A DNA stretch of 64,000 nt from Vitreimonas flagellata (GCF_004634425.1 NZ_SBJL01000002.1:620001-684000), one strand, 5' to 3'. Positions 1 through 9,023 are shown, counted from the first letter of the stretch. Numbers and translations are program-made. The notes: generated from the sequence alone by a model not told the origin.

Positions 1-818
1 CGATCCAGAGTCAGGTGGCGGGCGCGCGCGTGGGCAATTCTGTCGCGGCCTTCGCAATGGAGCGGCTGGGCGTGCGCGTGTTGCAGTTGCCGACAGTGCT
101 GCTGGGGCGCCGGCCCGATCACGGCCCACCGGGCGGCGGCCCTATTCCGGCGGCGACGTTGAGCGCGATGATCGAAGGCTTGGCGGCGGATGGCGTCTTG
201 GCCGAGGTCGATGCGGTGCTGAGCGGCTATCTCGGCGCTTCGGATCATGTCGCCGTGGTGCTCGGCGCCGTGGCGCAGGTGAAGGCGGCAAACGCCAAGG
301 CCGTGTTCGTCTGCGATCCGGTGCTGGGCGATGACGGCAAGCTCTTCGTGCGCGACGAGATCGCGGACGCGGTGTTGAACGGCCTGTGGCGGCATGCCGA
401 TTGGCTGACTCCGAATGCATTCGAGCTTGGCCTATTGACTGGCCGGACGGTCGACTCGCTGGAGAGCGCGCGGGAGGCTGCGCGATATGTCGGCAAACCG
501 GTGCTGTGTTCCTCTATTCGGACTGCGCTGGGCCTTGGCAATCTGCTGGCGGCGCCGACGGGCGATTGGTTCTGCGAAACGCCGCGCCTGCCCCGCGCAC
601 AGAAGGGCGCCGGCGATTTGTTGAGCGCGCTTTACGTGGCGCGACGCGTGCGCGGCGATGCGCTGGTGATGGCGCTCGAAGGCGCCACGGGTTCTGTTTA
701 TGACGTCATCGTGCGCTCGCTGGCGGCGGACAGCGAGGATTTGCTGTTGCCCGAGGCGCAAGATTTGCTGGAAGAGCCGGTGACGTGGCCGCGCGCGCGG
801 TCGTTGGAGCGAGTTTGA
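1..818 (+). CDS. pdxY: Pyridoxal kinase, 5' end outside window
   Basis: Ribokinase-fold kinase that phosphorylates pyridoxal to PLP in the B6 salvage pathway (cytosol). The reading frame is open from base 3, and its first visible residues, IQSQVAGARVGNS, match the PdxK/PdxY N-terminal substrate motif. The true start codon therefore lies a few codons upstream of the window, and the GTG at 15 is internal. The phosphate-binding and catalytic loop appears near the C-terminus as GAGDLLSALYVA, where the family usually has GTGD. The first loop Thr is Ala here, but the catalytic Asp is kept. The stop overlaps the next start (TGATG at 816-820), so the downstream hydrolase is probably translationally coupled. 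Whether it is PdxY or PdxK cannot be settled from this fragment. Confidence 0.88.
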   Translation, partial: IQSQVAGARVGNSVAAFAMERLGVRVLQLPTVLLGRRPDHGPPGGGPIPAATLSAMIEGLAADGVLAEVDAVLSGYLGASDHVAVVLGAVAQVKAANAKAVFVCDPVLGDDGKLFVRDEIADAVLNGLWRHADWLTPNAFELGLLTGRTVDSLESAREAARYVGKPVLCSSIRTALGLGNLLAAPTGDWFCETPRLPRAQKGAGDLLSALYVARRVRGDALVMALEGATGSVYDVIVRSLAADSEDLLLPEAQDLLEEPVTWPRARSLERV

Positions 819-1924
819 TGGTGGAAGGCTATGTCGCGCCGGGGTTCGAGCGCGTGCGCGAGGCGTTCGCGGCGGGCTTAAGCGAAGAACTCGGCGCGGG
901 GTTTGCCGCCGTGCGCGATGGCGAAGTCGTGGTCGATATCTGGGGCGGCTGGGCCGATCGCGCACAAACGAAGCCTTGGACGCGCGAGACGATCGTGCCG
1001 GTCTATTCGACCACGAAAGCGATCAGCGCGATCGTGATGGCGTGGCTCCATGATCGCGGCTTGCTCGAGTACGAGGCGCCAACGGCGAAGCTCTGGCCCG
1101 AATTTGGCGTGCACGGCAAAGATAAAGTCACCGTGGCGCAAACGCTCGCGCACATGGCGGGCTTGCCGGGCTTCATCAATCCAATCGATCCCGATCTGTG
1201 GCTCGATCCGCCAGCCTGCGCGGCCGCGCTCGCAGCGCTTGAACCATTGTGGGAGCCAGGCACGGCGAGCGGCTATCACCCGATGAGCTGGGGCTATCTC
1301 GTGGGTGAGATGGCGCGGCGTGCGTCGGGGCGTTCGGTGGGCACTATTTTGCGCGAAGAAATTTGTGCGCCGCTCGGCATCGATTTTCAGATCGGCACGC
1401 CGGAGAGCGAGCATCATCGCGCCGCGGAGATGAAGAAGCCGACGCGCCCTGGCGATTTCAACGAGATCACACCGGCGCTGAAAGCTGCTTTCTTTTCGCC
1501 TTGGGCCGCACCCGTGCGTGGTTCGGCGCAATGGCGGCGGATCGAGATCCCGTCCGCCAACGGCCACGGCGGCGCGTTGGCGGTGGCGCGTTTATATGAA
1601 GTGTATGCGACGGGCGGCTTGATCGGCGGCAGCCGCGTGCTCTCACAAGAAGCGTTCGACGCGCTAACGAAGCGACGCTTCAAGGGCGAAGATCTGGTGT
1701 TGCCGTTCAACGTGGATTGGCGCACCGGCGTGATTGGAAACTCGAACCGCTTCTATGGGCCGAACGTAGAAGCGTTCGGACATTCCGGCGCGGGTGGTTC
1801 TGTCGGCTTCGGCGATCCCGTCGCCGGCGTGTCGGCGGGCTATGTGATGAACAAGCAATCGCACCACATCATGGCCGACCCGCGGTCGCTGAAGCTGATC
1901 GAGGCGCTCTATTCGTGCCTATGA
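818..1924 (+). CDS. Beta-lactamase-family serine hydrolase (EstB-like)
   Basis: Class C beta-lactamase / penicillin-binding-protein-fold hydrolase, about 368 aa from the ATG at 818. That start overlaps the pyridoxal kinase stop; an upstream in-frame GTG at 785 would place 11 extra residues inside the kinase gene. The nucleophile motif SxxK is S64-T-T-K67. The second motif is a Tyr in SGYHPMSWG, and the C-terminal HSGAGGSVGFGDP matches the HxG loop of EstB-type esterases. There is no signal peptide, so it is likely a cytoplasmic esterase or amidase rather than a resistance enzyme. The substrate is unknown. Its 3' end overlaps the convergent phosphatase gene by 6 nt. Confidence 0.85.
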   Translation: MVEGYVAPGFERVREAFAAGLSEELGAGFAAVRDGEVVVDIWGGWADRAQTKPWTRETIVPVYSTTKAISAIVMAWLHDRGLLEYEAPTAKLWPEFGVHGKDKVTVAQTLAHMAGLPGFINPIDPDLWLDPPACAAALAALEPLWEPGTASGYHPMSWGYLVGEMARRASGRSVGTILREEICAPLGIDFQIGTPESEHHRAAEMKKPTRPGDFNEITPALKAAFFSPWAAPVRGSAQWRRIEIPSANGHGGALAVARLYEVYATGGLIGGSRVLSQEAFDALTKRRFKGEDLVLPFNVDWRTGVIGNSNRFYGPNVEAFGHSGAGGSVGFGDPVAGVSAGYVMNKQSHHIMADPRSLKLIEALYSCL

Positions 1925-2626
1925 GGCGCGGAGGAAGCGTGGCTTTTCATTGGGTGCGAGCACGGCGCAGGTGAGCGGGCCGCCGAAGCAGGCGCCAGTG
2001 TCGACATTGATGCGGCGCGGATTCTGGTCGGGCTCTTTGTCGAGCGTCGGCGTGTGGCCATGCACGACCATGAGGCCCTCAAGCTCGGGCCGTTTCGGCC
2101 AAAGCACCTCGTTGTAGAATTTGCGCGAGCGCGTCCAGATGCGGATGCCTTCGGGACATTCTGGAAACCGCGCAGGGTCGATGCCGGCGTGCACGAACAC
2201 GAGACCACGCGCTTCGTCGCGGATGATCGAGGGCAGCGCGCGCATCCATTTCATGTGATCGGGGTCGATGGAGTCGCGCCAATGACCGCGCGTGCCATTG
2301 GCGCTCTGATATGAGCGGATCGTATCGTCGCCGCCATTGCTGGCCCAATGATAGAGCCCCATCGTCTCGTCGCGTTCGTAGGCGTGGACCATGAGTTCTT
2401 CGTGGTTTCCCTTGACGCTAATCGCCTCGCCCGCCGCTTCCGCTTTCATTGCGCGCGCGACAACGGCGCGGCTGTCCGGGCCGCGATCGATGAGATCGCC
2501 GAGAAAGACGATCATATGTTGCGCGCCTTTGCGGGCGGCGTCCTCACGAATGAAATCGTGCAAGCGCTCAAGTTTGTCGGCTTCGCCGTGGACGTCGCCG
2601 ATGGCGTAATAGATGCGGTCACTCAT
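1919..2626 (-). CDS. PPP-family metallophosphoesterase
   Basis: Calcineurin-like serine/threonine protein phosphatase or diadenosine-tetraphosphatase-like enzyme, 235 aa. The metal-binding signatures are in order: GDVHG (residues 10-14), GDLIDRG (43-49), GNHEE (73-77), then VHAGID and VVHGHTP. The start at 2626 is preferred because its ATG overlaps the rarD stop (ATGA). A longer frame to 2656 would sit inside rarD. It is the last gene of a minus-strand GNAT-rarD-phosphatase operon. The substrate (phosphoprotein or ApnA) cannot be decided from sequence alone. Confidence 0.85.
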   Translation of the reverse strand: MSDRIYYAIGDVHGEADKLERLHDFIREDAARKGAQHMIVFLGDLIDRGPDSRAVVARAMKAEAAGEAISVKGNHEELMVHAYERDETMGLYHWASNGGDDTIRSYQSANGTRGHWRDSIDPDHMKWMRALPSIIRDEARGLVFVHAGIDPARFPECPEGIRIWTRSRKFYNEVLWPKRPELEGLMVVHGHTPTLDKEPDQNPRRINVDTGACFGGPLTCAVLAPNEKPRFLRAS

Positions 2627-3537
2627 GGAGTCTTGGCGCGACGCAACGTGTCCCATGCGAAGAAGATAAGACCAACCCAGATCAGTGCAAAGCTAATGGC
2701 GCGTAAGGGCGTGAAAGGTTCGCCAAAAGCCAGTCCGGTTGCGAATTGAAGACTTGGCGCAAGGAATTGCAGCAGGCCGAGCGCGGTAAAGCTCACGCGC
2801 CGCGCGCCAAAGGCGAAGGCCATGAGCGGAATGGCGGTGACCGGGCCCGCCAAAGCGAGCAACGCCACGTGCGACCATGATGTGTCGAACGAGAGCGGGG
2901 CTTCGCTCGCCGTCCACATTAGAAGACCAATAGCGACCGGCGCGAGCGCGATGGTTTCAACGAAAAGCCCGGTGGCGGCGGGCACAGCTGCGCGCTTGCG
3001 GATGACGGCATAGACCGACCACGTCGCGCACAGCGCAAGCGCTGCCCACGGCGGCGCACCAAGCGCGATCCCCTGCACAATCACGCCAATGAAAGCCAGC
3101 GTAAGTGCAATGATTTGCGCCGTCCGGATTTGCTCTTTGAAGAAAAGCACGCCGACAGCAACGCTGACGAGCGGCGCCAGGAAGTACGCGAGCGAGGATT
3201 CAATCACACGCGCTTGCAGCACAAGCCAAACGTAAAGGCCCCAATTGAAGAAGATGAAGAAGGCCGACGCGACGAGCGTTAGAAACATCCTCGGACGAAA
3301 CGCGGCGGAGAGTTCGCGCAAGCCCTGGCGCCAGCCACTCATGATGAAGATGGCAGCTAGCGCCGCCGGCGCGCACCAGAGGATACGCTGCGCCAGCACT
3401 TCGCGCACGTCCGCGAAATTCAGCAGCTTCAGATAGAGCGGCAGGAAGCCCCAAATGAGATACGCGCACGCAGCGGCGATGAAGCCGTTGCGGCGATCGG
3501 TGTCGGAGGGCGACATCGGGAGTGCGGCGTCAGTCAT
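2623..3537 (-). CDS. rarD: RarD-type EamA-family permease
   Basis: Inner-membrane drug/metabolite-superfamily transporter of 304 aa with about ten hydrophobic segments. The N-terminal NGFIAAACAYLIWGFLPLYLK is characteristic of RarD, a two-EamA-domain permease linked historically to chloramphenicol sensitivity; its physiological substrate is not established. Both ends overlap neighbours by ATGA: the upstream GNAT stop at 3534-3536 with this start, and this stop with the phosphatase start at 2626. The three genes therefore look like one transcript with coupled translation. Confidence 0.88.
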   Translation of the reverse strand: MTDAALPMSPSDTDRRNGFIAAACAYLIWGFLPLYLKLLNFADVREVLAQRILWCAPAALAAIFIMSGWRQGLRELSAAFRPRMFLTLVASAFFIFFNWGLYVWLVLQARVIESSLAYFLAPLVSVAVGVLFFKEQIRTAQIIALTLAFIGVIVQGIALGAPPWAALALCATWSVYAVIRKRAAVPAATGLFVETIALAPVAIGLLMWTASEAPLSFDTSWSHVALLALAGPVTAIPLMAFAFGARRVSFTALGLLQFLAPSLQFATGLAFGEPFTPLRAISFALIWVGLIFFAWDTLRRAKTP

Positions 3538-3965
3538 GCGGCGGGGATTCCATAGGGATTGGCGTTGCGTTTGTGCATGAGCCGATGCGGCTCTTCGATT
3601 GTGGTGAAGCCAAGTTTTTCGTACACGCCGTGCGCATCGCGCGTACCGAGCAGCCAGCGGCGGAGATTGCCGAGTTCGGGATGCGCTTGCAGCGCACGCA
3701 CAAGGTCGCGGCCAATGCCTTGGCCTTGATGCGCGGGCAGCACGATCACGTCGCAGAGCCAGGCGAACGTGGCGCGATCAGTGACGAGGCGAGCGAAGCC
3801 GATCAGCGCGCTGTTCTCATCGCGTGCAATAGCGCAGATAGAATTGGCGGCGGCTTTCGCGACAACCTCGCGCGGAATGCCGGGCGACCAATAGGTCTCC
3901 GCGAGCACAGCGTGAATGATGTCGATGTCCGTTTGTGACGGCTGTTCGAGTGCGATGGCGGCCAT
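3534..3965 (-). CDS. GNAT-family N-acetyltransferase
   Basis: Small 143-aa acetyltransferase. The acetyl-CoA pyrophosphate-binding motif A is visible as HQGQGIGRDLV (roughly residues 78-88), preceded by the strand DVIVLPA. The C-terminal YEKLGFTTIEEPHRLM is the usual GNAT strand/helix pair. It resembles YjaB/AAC-like single-domain GNATs; the acceptor is unknown. It heads the GNAT-rarD-phosphatase operon, and its stop overlaps the rarD start. Confidence 0.85.
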   Translation of the reverse strand: MAAIALEQPSQTDIDIIHAVLAETYWSPGIPREVVAKAAANSICAIARDENSALIGFARLVTDRATFAWLCDVIVLPAHQGQGIGRDLVRALQAHPELGNLRRWLLGTRDAHGVYEKLGFTTIEEPHRLMHKRNANPYGIPAA

Positions 3966-4077
3966 GAAATCCCCTCATGGCGTAAATAGGAAGCGCGGGC
4001 GCATTTCGCACGCGCTCAACGGCGAAACGCACAACACGTTTTGTAACAGAGCATGTCAGCGCGGCTCACAACAGAGC

Positions 4078-5298
4078 TCAATTCATCATGCCGAGCGGGC
4101 CGGAATAGACTTCCGCCGCCTCAAGATAGGCAAAGCCGCGCTTCAGTGCGTAACGGGCCGGTTCGATGATCTTGATGTAGTCGGGCGAGAGAGCATCGCC
4201 ATAATGGTCGCCCCAAGCCCGGCTCAGCTCGCGTTTGTGCGTTTCCAAAAGCTCAACAAAGGCGGCCACGTTCTCTGGGGCCACATAGCCGCCCAATGAG
4301 AAATTGTCGTGGATCGTCGTGCGCAGACCGTCGCCGACCTTCGGCGCCATCTTCACGAGCGGCGCAAAGAGCGGCGCGGGTGTCTCGATCAACCCACCTG
4401 TCTTCACACCGATCTTGTCGAACAGAAACGAGGCGTGATTACTGCCGCGGTTCATCCAGCCGGGCAGCAGGGCCGCGGCAAAGCTGACGATGTTGTGCGG
4501 CAGGCTCGGAAGGAGTTCGTCCGCCGTGGGCGGTGGACGCTGGTCGCCGGCGATCTGCACCCAGCGTTCGCCGCCCTCGTCGCTCTCTTCGTCTTGATCC
4601 ACCTCATCGACGTTGAAGGTCTGCTTCGTGCCGCGCGCCGCAAAGATGTCGCGCCAAGACTGGACTTGCTTGCGGTAGGCACGCTCAACCCGCGCGGCGT
4701 TAAACGCTGCTTCGCCATCAGGTTTGGCGACAGTTGAAAAATCCGGAAACGCGCGCGCCGCAGCAAGTACGCCCGCGTGCGTGTCGGTGGGAATACGCGC
4801 CCGCATCGCCTCCATGCGCGCGATCATTTCTCGCGCGATCGGGTCGACCGCCTCAGCGTTCTGCCCGATCAGCGCCAGATAGCGCTCAAAGTCGGCAAGT
4901 GCGGTCGCCTCGTCGTCCGCGACGATAAAGAATGGCCGACCCCAGATGGCGAGGTCGGTATCAAAGCCCGGCAAGCCCGGCACCCGATCGGGCGCTTCGC
5001 AGTGCTCCGTGACCGTCTTTGCCTTTGCGCCAAACAATTTCGCGAGCAAATTTGGTTCAGAGACGACCTTCTCATAGGCGTGCCTTACAACCGGCGCCGC
5101 GTCGCGCTGCACCCCGGTGAAAGCCCTCTGTACGTTGTATGCGCCCAAGCCCCAGGAATTGACGTGATGCGAAACCGCGGCGACCGCAACGGCGCGCTCG
5201 ATCAAATCATCTAGCGCGCCGTGCCCTTGCACAAAGGGAATGAGTCTGTCTCGAAATAGCGCGGTATCGATTGGATGGGCGCTGATATCGAGACCCAT
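4078..5298 (-). CDS. Uncharacterised 406-aa protein
   Basis: I do not recognise this family. The protein starts MGLDISAHPIDTALFRDRL at an ATG four bases after the asd stop, so it probably sits in the asd transcript. A longer frame reaches back into asd on the same strand, but it is the shifted frame of that gene and is not used. There is no signal peptide or clear membrane segment. A short acidic linker (VDEVDQDEESDEGGE) divides an N-terminal part of about 240 residues from a C-terminal part of about 150 residues that contains HDNFSLGGYVAPENV and a Tyr/Glu-rich end (AYLEAAEVYSGPLGMMN). Length, codon use and clean overlap with no other gene support a real cytoplasmic protein. Confidence 0.75.
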   Translation of the reverse strand: MGLDISAHPIDTALFRDRLIPFVQGHGALDDLIERAVAVAAVSHHVNSWGLGAYNVQRAFTGVQRDAAPVVRHAYEKVVSEPNLLAKLFGAKAKTVTEHCEAPDRVPGLPGFDTDLAIWGRPFFIVADDEATALADFERYLALIGQNAEAVDPIAREMIARMEAMRARIPTDTHAGVLAAARAFPDFSTVAKPDGEAAFNAARVERAYRKQVQSWRDIFAARGTKQTFNVDEVDQDEESDEGGERWVQIAGDQRPPPTADELLPSLPHNIVSFAAALLPGWMNRGSNHASFLFDKIGVKTGGLIETPAPLFAPLVKMAPKVGDGLRTTIHDNFSLGGYVAPENVAAFVELLETHKRELSRAWGDHYGDALSPDYIKIIEPARYALKRGFAYLEAAEVYSGPLGMMN

Positions 5299-5302
5299 AG
5301 AT

Positions 5303-6334
5303 CTAGGCCGCCGCCAAACGCTTGAACAAGCCGCGATTGAGCATGAGTTCGGCGATTTGGACAGCATTGAGGGCGGCGCCCTTGCGGAGGTTGTCGCTGA
5401 CGCACCAGAGCGAGAGGCCGTTCTCGACTGTGGTGTCTTCACGCACGCGCGAGACGTAGGTGGCGAATTCGCCCACGGCCTCCACCGGCGTGATGTAGCC
5501 CTCGTCCTCGCGGCGATCGACCAGCACGACGCCCGGCGCTTCACGCAGAATGCCTTGCGCTTCTTCAGCGCTGATCGGGTTTTCGAATTCGATATTGATC
5601 GCTTCGGAATGGCCGACAAACACCGGCACGCGCACGCAGGTGGCGGTGAGCTTGATCGACGAGTCCATGATCTTCTTGGTCTCGACCATCATCTTCCATT
5701 CTTCCTTCGTGTAGCCGTCCTCCATGAACACATCGATGTGCGGGATGACGTTGAAGGCAATCTGCTTGGTGAACTTCTCTTTCACCAGCTCGTCATTGAC
5801 GAAGAGGCCGCGCGTTTGAGTCCAGAGCTCGTCCATCGCGTCCTTGCCGGCGCCGGACACGGATTGGTACGTCGCGACGACAACGCGCTTGATCTTGGCG
5901 TAATCGTGCAGCGGCTTCAGCGCGACGACGAGCTGAGCGGTGCTACAATTCGGGTTGGCGATGATGTTGAGCTTGTCGTAGCCCATCACGGCGTCCGGGT
6001 TCACTTCCGGCACGACCAGCGGGACGCGCGGGTCCATGCGCCAGGCGCTTGAATTGTCGATGACGACAGCTCCCGTCGCGCCAATCTTCGGCGACCATTC
6101 CTTCGACACCGAACCGCCCGCGCTCATCAGCACGAGATCGACGCCGGAGAAATCGAATTGCTCGAGGTCTTTGCATTTCAGCGTTTTGTCGCCGTAGCTG
6201 ACCTCTTGGCCCACGGAGCGGCGCGAGGCGATGGCGATCACCTCATCGGCTGGAAACAGCCGCTCTTCGAGAATGGTGAGCATTTCCCGGCCCACATTGC
6301 CGGTGGCGCCAACGACGGCTACGCGCAAACCCAT
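5303..6334 (-). CDS. asd: Aspartate-semialdehyde dehydrogenase
   Basis: Reduces aspartyl-4-phosphate to aspartate semialdehyde with NADPH, feeding lysine/DAP, threonine and methionine synthesis. The 343-aa protein begins with the Rossmann glycine motif VGATGNVGREM, which binds NADP. It carries the catalytic cysteine in NPNCST (Cys130) and the family segment TYQSVSGAGK. Length and motifs are standard for the bacterial single-domain enzyme. The met operon at 27-29 kb uses the homoserine branch that starts from this product. It is followed 4 nt later by an unrecognised gene on the same strand. Confidence 0.96.
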   Translation of the reverse strand: MGLRVAVVGATGNVGREMLTILEERLFPADEVIAIASRRSVGQEVSYGDKTLKCKDLEQFDFSGVDLVLMSAGGSVSKEWSPKIGATGAVVIDNSSAWRMDPRVPLVVPEVNPDAVMGYDKLNIIANPNCSTAQLVVALKPLHDYAKIKRVVVATYQSVSGAGKDAMDELWTQTRGLFVNDELVKEKFTKQIAFNVIPHIDVFMEDGYTKEEWKMMVETKKIMDSSIKLTATCVRVPVFVGHSEAINIEFENPISAEEAQGILREAPGVVLVDRREDEGYITPVEAVGEFATYVSRVREDTTVENGLSLWCVSDNLRKGAALNAVQIAELMLNRGLFKRLAAA

Positions 6335-6474
6335 CTAAATCCCTCCAGCGGCCGGCTTCTAGCCTCACCGCATCCATCGCTACCTAAGGAAACTCCCCCC
6401 TCTTTCCAAGCGGGCAGGAGACAATGCGGCTGTGGCCGATCTAAGATCAGCACAGCCGTTTCGGGGGAAGCATC

Positions 6475-6978
6475 ATGGTCGACGCCGCCACCAATCTCGA
6501 AATCTATAAATTGCTGGTCGAGGACGTCCGCGACGCCCGTAAGGCGCGGCGTGAGCTGTCCAACGTGTTCACGACCCTGAACCTGGCCGGTATCGGCGCG
6601 CTGGGCTTTCTTTCCAGCCCGGACGGCATGGACAATCCGGTGCTGTTCACGCTCTGCGCGCTGGCGCTGGCCTTCACATGCATCATCTGGCGCACGTCCA
6701 ATTCGTACTACACCGTGCTGCTCGCGGCGAAGTACAAGAACATCTACGCGCTCGAAGACGACCTCGGCATCCATCCGATCCGCGATGAATGGACGACCAT
6801 AACCGGCAAGCGCCGGGCGATGAAGTGGTGGTCTCTGGAGCGCGCCATGCCGGTGCTCTTCATTCTCGGCTACGCGATCTTCTTTGCCGTGCATGTCGGC
6901 GGCGTCGATTTCAGCACTTTGTTCGACGGCTTGCAGGACGCTTTCGCAAGCGTCCTGCAGAGCGTCGGTTTGCGCTAA
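6475..6978 (+). CDS. Small membrane protein, RipA-like
   Basis: 167-aa protein: a charged N-terminal helix (YKLLVEDVRDARKARRELSN), a hydrophobic hairpin (about residues 38-65), a middle soluble segment KYKNIYALEDDLGIHP.RDEW, and a last membrane segment (about 122-142). This order resembles the RipA family octameric membrane proteins, whose members keep a similar N-terminal Y-x2-V-x2-A-x-A/S-R-R pattern and a central E-x2-L-x3-P-x4-EW region. The assignment is by pattern recall, so moderate. An in-frame ATG at 6475 follows a purine-rich stretch (GGGGGAAGC). It is divergent from asd and convergent with a GNAT gene 2 nt away. Confidence 0.7.
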   Translation: MVDAATNLEIYKLLVEDVRDARKARRELSNVFTTLNLAGIGALGFLSSPDGMDNPVLFTLCALALAFTCIIWRTSNSYYTVLLAAKYKNIYALEDDLGIHPIRDEWTTITGKRRAMKWWSLERAMPVLFILGYAIFFAVHVGGVDFSTLFDGLQDAFASVLQSVGLR

Positions 6979-6980
6979 CC

Positions 6981-7538
6981 TCAGCACGCGATCGCCTCAC
7001 GTACGCCGAAGCCACGCTCCATCGCCGGCGCATAGCGCATGCGCTTCACGGGCGCGCGTGCGTTGCGGCCGAGCGAATAAAGGTTCTCCGTCTCGCCCGT
7101 GTAAGCAAAGCCGCCCTTCTCCAGAACGCGGCCTGAAGCGGGGTTGTCGACGAAGTGGCCCGCCTGCAGTGCGCCCAGGCTTTGCGCTTCGCTGACGAAA
7201 CCGCGCAGCGCTTCAGTGGCGTAGCCTTGGCCCCAATACGGGCGACCAAACCAATAGCCGACCTCAAAGCCATCGCCGCTCTTGTGCGCGCCGATGACGC
7301 CGACCAAGCCTTCGCCCTCGACGTCCGCGGCGAACACGAAATCTTCGCCCAGCGGCGCACGCGCGTTGAGCGTCATGATCCAGCCTTCAGCGGCGCATTC
7401 GAGATACGGCGTAGGCGCGCGCAGAATCATGCGCGCAACGCCAGGATCGCCGGCAAAGCGCGCCACGCGGGCCGCATCGCTCATGCGCAGCGGCCGCAAT
7501 TTCAGCCGTTCAGTTTCGATTTCGATCACGTCCCGCAT
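6981..7538 (-). CDS. RimJ/RimL-like GNAT acetyltransferase
   Basis: 185-aa GNAT protein of the Acetyltransf_3 / RimJ type. The N-terminal [22 protein letters not shown] is the family hallmark (ET-x-R-L-x-L-R). [19 protein letters not shown] carries motif A for acetyl-CoA, and [15 protein letters not shown] carries motif B. The acceptor is unknown; relatives acetylate protein N-termini or small molecules. It appears to be monocistronic. Confidence 0.87.
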   Translation of the reverse strand: MRDVIEIETERLKLRPLRMSDAARVARFAGDPGVARMILRAPTPYLECAAEGWIMTLNARAPLGEDFVFAADVEGEGLVGVIGAHKSGDGFEVGYWFGRPYWGQGYATEALRGFVSEAQSLGALQAGHFVDNPASGRVLEKGGFAYTGETENLYSLGRNARAPVKRMRYAPAMERGFGVREAIAC

Positions 7539-7578
7539 ACGAGCCTCCCTTGGCTCTGGTCGCGCGGGGCATAAAAAA

Positions 7579-7604
7579 TGGGGCGCCTTGATCCGGGCGC
7601 CCCA
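7579..7604 (-). terminator. Intrinsic terminator downstream of rpmA
   Basis: Perfect 9-bp stem TGGGGCGCC / GGCGCCCCA with an 8-nt loop. On the minus strand it is followed directly by six T (the A run at 7573-7578). It terminates the rplU-rpmA transcript. Confidence 0.88.
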
Positions 7605-7618
7605 CGCTATCTCGGGAA

Positions 7619-7648
7619 CCGGATCGCCCTGTGTTTCAGGCGATCCGG
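7619..7648 (-). terminator. Second hairpin downstream of rpmA
   Basis: Perfect 10-bp inverted repeat CCGGATCGCC / GGCGATCCGG with a 10-nt loop, lying between the rpmA stop and the T-tract terminator. It has no T run of its own, so it may protect the mRNA 3' end or assist termination. Confidence 0.6.
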
Positions 7649-7667
7649 AGAAGTCTTTCCGTTTCGC

Positions 7668-7937
7668 CTATTCCGCCGCCGCCATAATCGGCGCGACAGA
7701 TACGTACGTGCGGCCGTCGCGTTTCGTCGCGAACGCCACTTTGCCTTCACAAAGAGCAAAGAGCGTGTGGTCGCGGCCAAGGCCTACGTTGCCGCCCGGA
7801 TGGAATTTAGTGCCGCGCTGGCGCACGAGGATCTCGCCGCCATTGACGGATTCACCGCCAAAACGCTTCACGCCAAGACGGCGACCAGCTGAGTCGCGAC
7901 CGTTGCGGGAGCTGCCGCCTGCTTTTTTGTGCGCCAT
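7668..7937 (-). CDS. rpmA: 50S ribosomal protein L27
   Basis: 89-aa bL27, part of the large subunit near the peptidyl-transferase centre. The sequence begins [20 protein letters not shown], the invariant L27 N-terminus with no Firmicutes-type cleaved extension. It continues with the expected [16 protein letters not shown] segment. It lies 40 nt downstream of rplU in the usual rplU-rpmA operon and is followed by two hairpins. Confidence 0.98.
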   Translation of the reverse strand: MAHKKAGGSSRNGRDSAGRRLGVKRFGGESVNGGEILVRQRGTKFHPGGNVGLGRDHTLFALCEGKVAFATKRDGRTYVSVAPIMAAAE

Positions 7938-7977
7938 GACGTCCTCGTACGAACCTTATTGGGCCTGTTGGCTTTGC

Positions 7978-8283
7978 TTAGCCGATGGCCGTGATCTTGA
8001 TGTGGCTTTCGGTCTGACGGTGACCGATCTTGCGGCGATAGGTGTTGCGACGGCGCTTCTTGAACACCGTGACCTTGTCGCCCTTCTTGGTTTCGATCAG
8101 CTCGCCCGTGACCTTCACGCCGGCAACGTCCTTGCCGAGCTTCACGGTGCTGCCGTCGCCCGTCATCAGAACGCTGTCGAAGGTGATCTTCGCGCCCGCA
8201 TCGCCTTCGAGCTTTTCGACAACGATCACGTCGTCCTTGGCCACCCGGTATTGCTTGCCGCCCGTTTTGATAACCGCGAACAT
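7978..8283 (-). CDS. rplU: 50S ribosomal protein L21
   Basis: 101-aa bL21. It starts [14 protein letters not shown] and ends [13 protein letters not shown], both conserved termini of the family, with the basic [12 protein letters not shown] rRNA-binding segment before the end. First gene of rplU-rpmA. The 229 nt upstream hold no convincing gene and probably contain the promoter and leader. Confidence 0.98.
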   Translation of the reverse strand: MFAVIKTGGKQYRVAKDDVIVVEKLEGDAGAKITFDSVLMTGDGSTVKLGKDVAGVKVTGELIETKKGDKVTVFKKRRRNTYRRKIGHRQTESHIKITAIG

Positions 8284-8512
8284 GACTTCCTGCCTGGTTA
8301 GCGCGCCCGAAAGCTCGCCCCGAAAAACGTAAACGCGCCCGCAGCGAAGCTCGCGCGGGCGGGGAGCGGCGATATAGAGCGAGGCGCCGGCGCTCGTCAA
8401 CCGCGTTTGGGGAGCTTTTCTGGGGTTTTCAGCGGCTCGTTTCGGGGCCTGGCGCGGCGGTATCCGAGGGCGCTTCAGTGGCCCGCGCCAGCCCAAGTTC
8501 GGCTGCGACCTC

Positions 8513-8779
8513 CTAAATGTCAGCGCCGCGGGGCACCTTGCGCCACTGGCCCGGCTCGCTCCCCAGGACGACGGTCACCGCATCCTTGGGGCAAAGCTTC
8601 AGGCAATCGACCTCGACCAATCCAACACTGGCCCGCCGCCCCTTCTTCAATCTCAACTCTTTGCGCAGCGCCTTGCGGAGTGAGGTCTTCTCCTTGGCCC
8701 CAAACCCGCCGCCGACCTTCTTACTGCACTTCCGGCAGACCAGGACGACCTCTTCCCAATTGGAGCGGACTTTCTTCAT
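8513..8779 (-). CDS. Thioredoxin-like (2Fe-2S) ferredoxin domain protein
   Basis: 88-aa protein. Four cysteines are placed as in thioredoxin-like [2Fe-2S] ferredoxins: VCRKCSKK near residue 15 and VDCLKLCPKDAV near residue 60. A Lys/Arg-rich segment between them (LRKALRKELRLKKGRR) is common in these small alphaproteobacterial proteins. The likely role is electron transfer, with the partner unknown. It is a single gene between rplU and tRNA-Ser. Confidence 0.8.
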   Translation of the reverse strand: MKKVRSNWEEVVLVCRKCSKKVGGGFGAKEKTSLRKALRKELRLKKGRRASVGLVEVDCLKLCPKDAVTVVLGSEPGQWRKVPRGADI

Positions 8780-8912
8780 GGGTGTCAGGTGCGCACGAGC
8801 ACCTTAAACCTCAAGCCGGCCTGCCTGGCTGGAACGCCTCGGCACACATCGGAAATAACCGACATAAGGCGGATTGATCCCGCGCGGGCCTTCTACTAAA
8901 CCCACGCGCTCC

Positions 8913-9002
8913 GGAGAGGTGGCAGAGTGGTCTATCGCACCGCACTCGAAATGCGGAGTACTCGCAAGGGTACCGTGGGTTCGACTCCCACCCTCTCCGC
9001 CA
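8913..9002 (+). tRNA. tRNA-Ser (CGA anticodon)
   Basis: 90-nt class II tRNA with encoded CCA. The acceptor arms GGAGAGG / CCTCTCC pair at 8913-8919 and 8992-8998, with discriminator G at 8999 and CCA at 9000-9002. The anticodon stem CCGCA / TGCGG encloses loop CTCGAAA, giving anticodon CGA at 8947-8949, which reads UCG serine codons. A long variable arm (GTACTCGCAAGGGTAC) and the GGTTCGACTCC T-arm confirm tRNA-Ser. Confidence 0.97.
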
Positions 9003-9023
9003 GACCTCTCGGCTGACAATCCC

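Noticed and set aside
5299-5619. A longer start for the unknown protein at 4078-5298.
   Set aside because: The extension lies wholly inside asd on the same strand in another frame and is Ser/Arg-rich noise.
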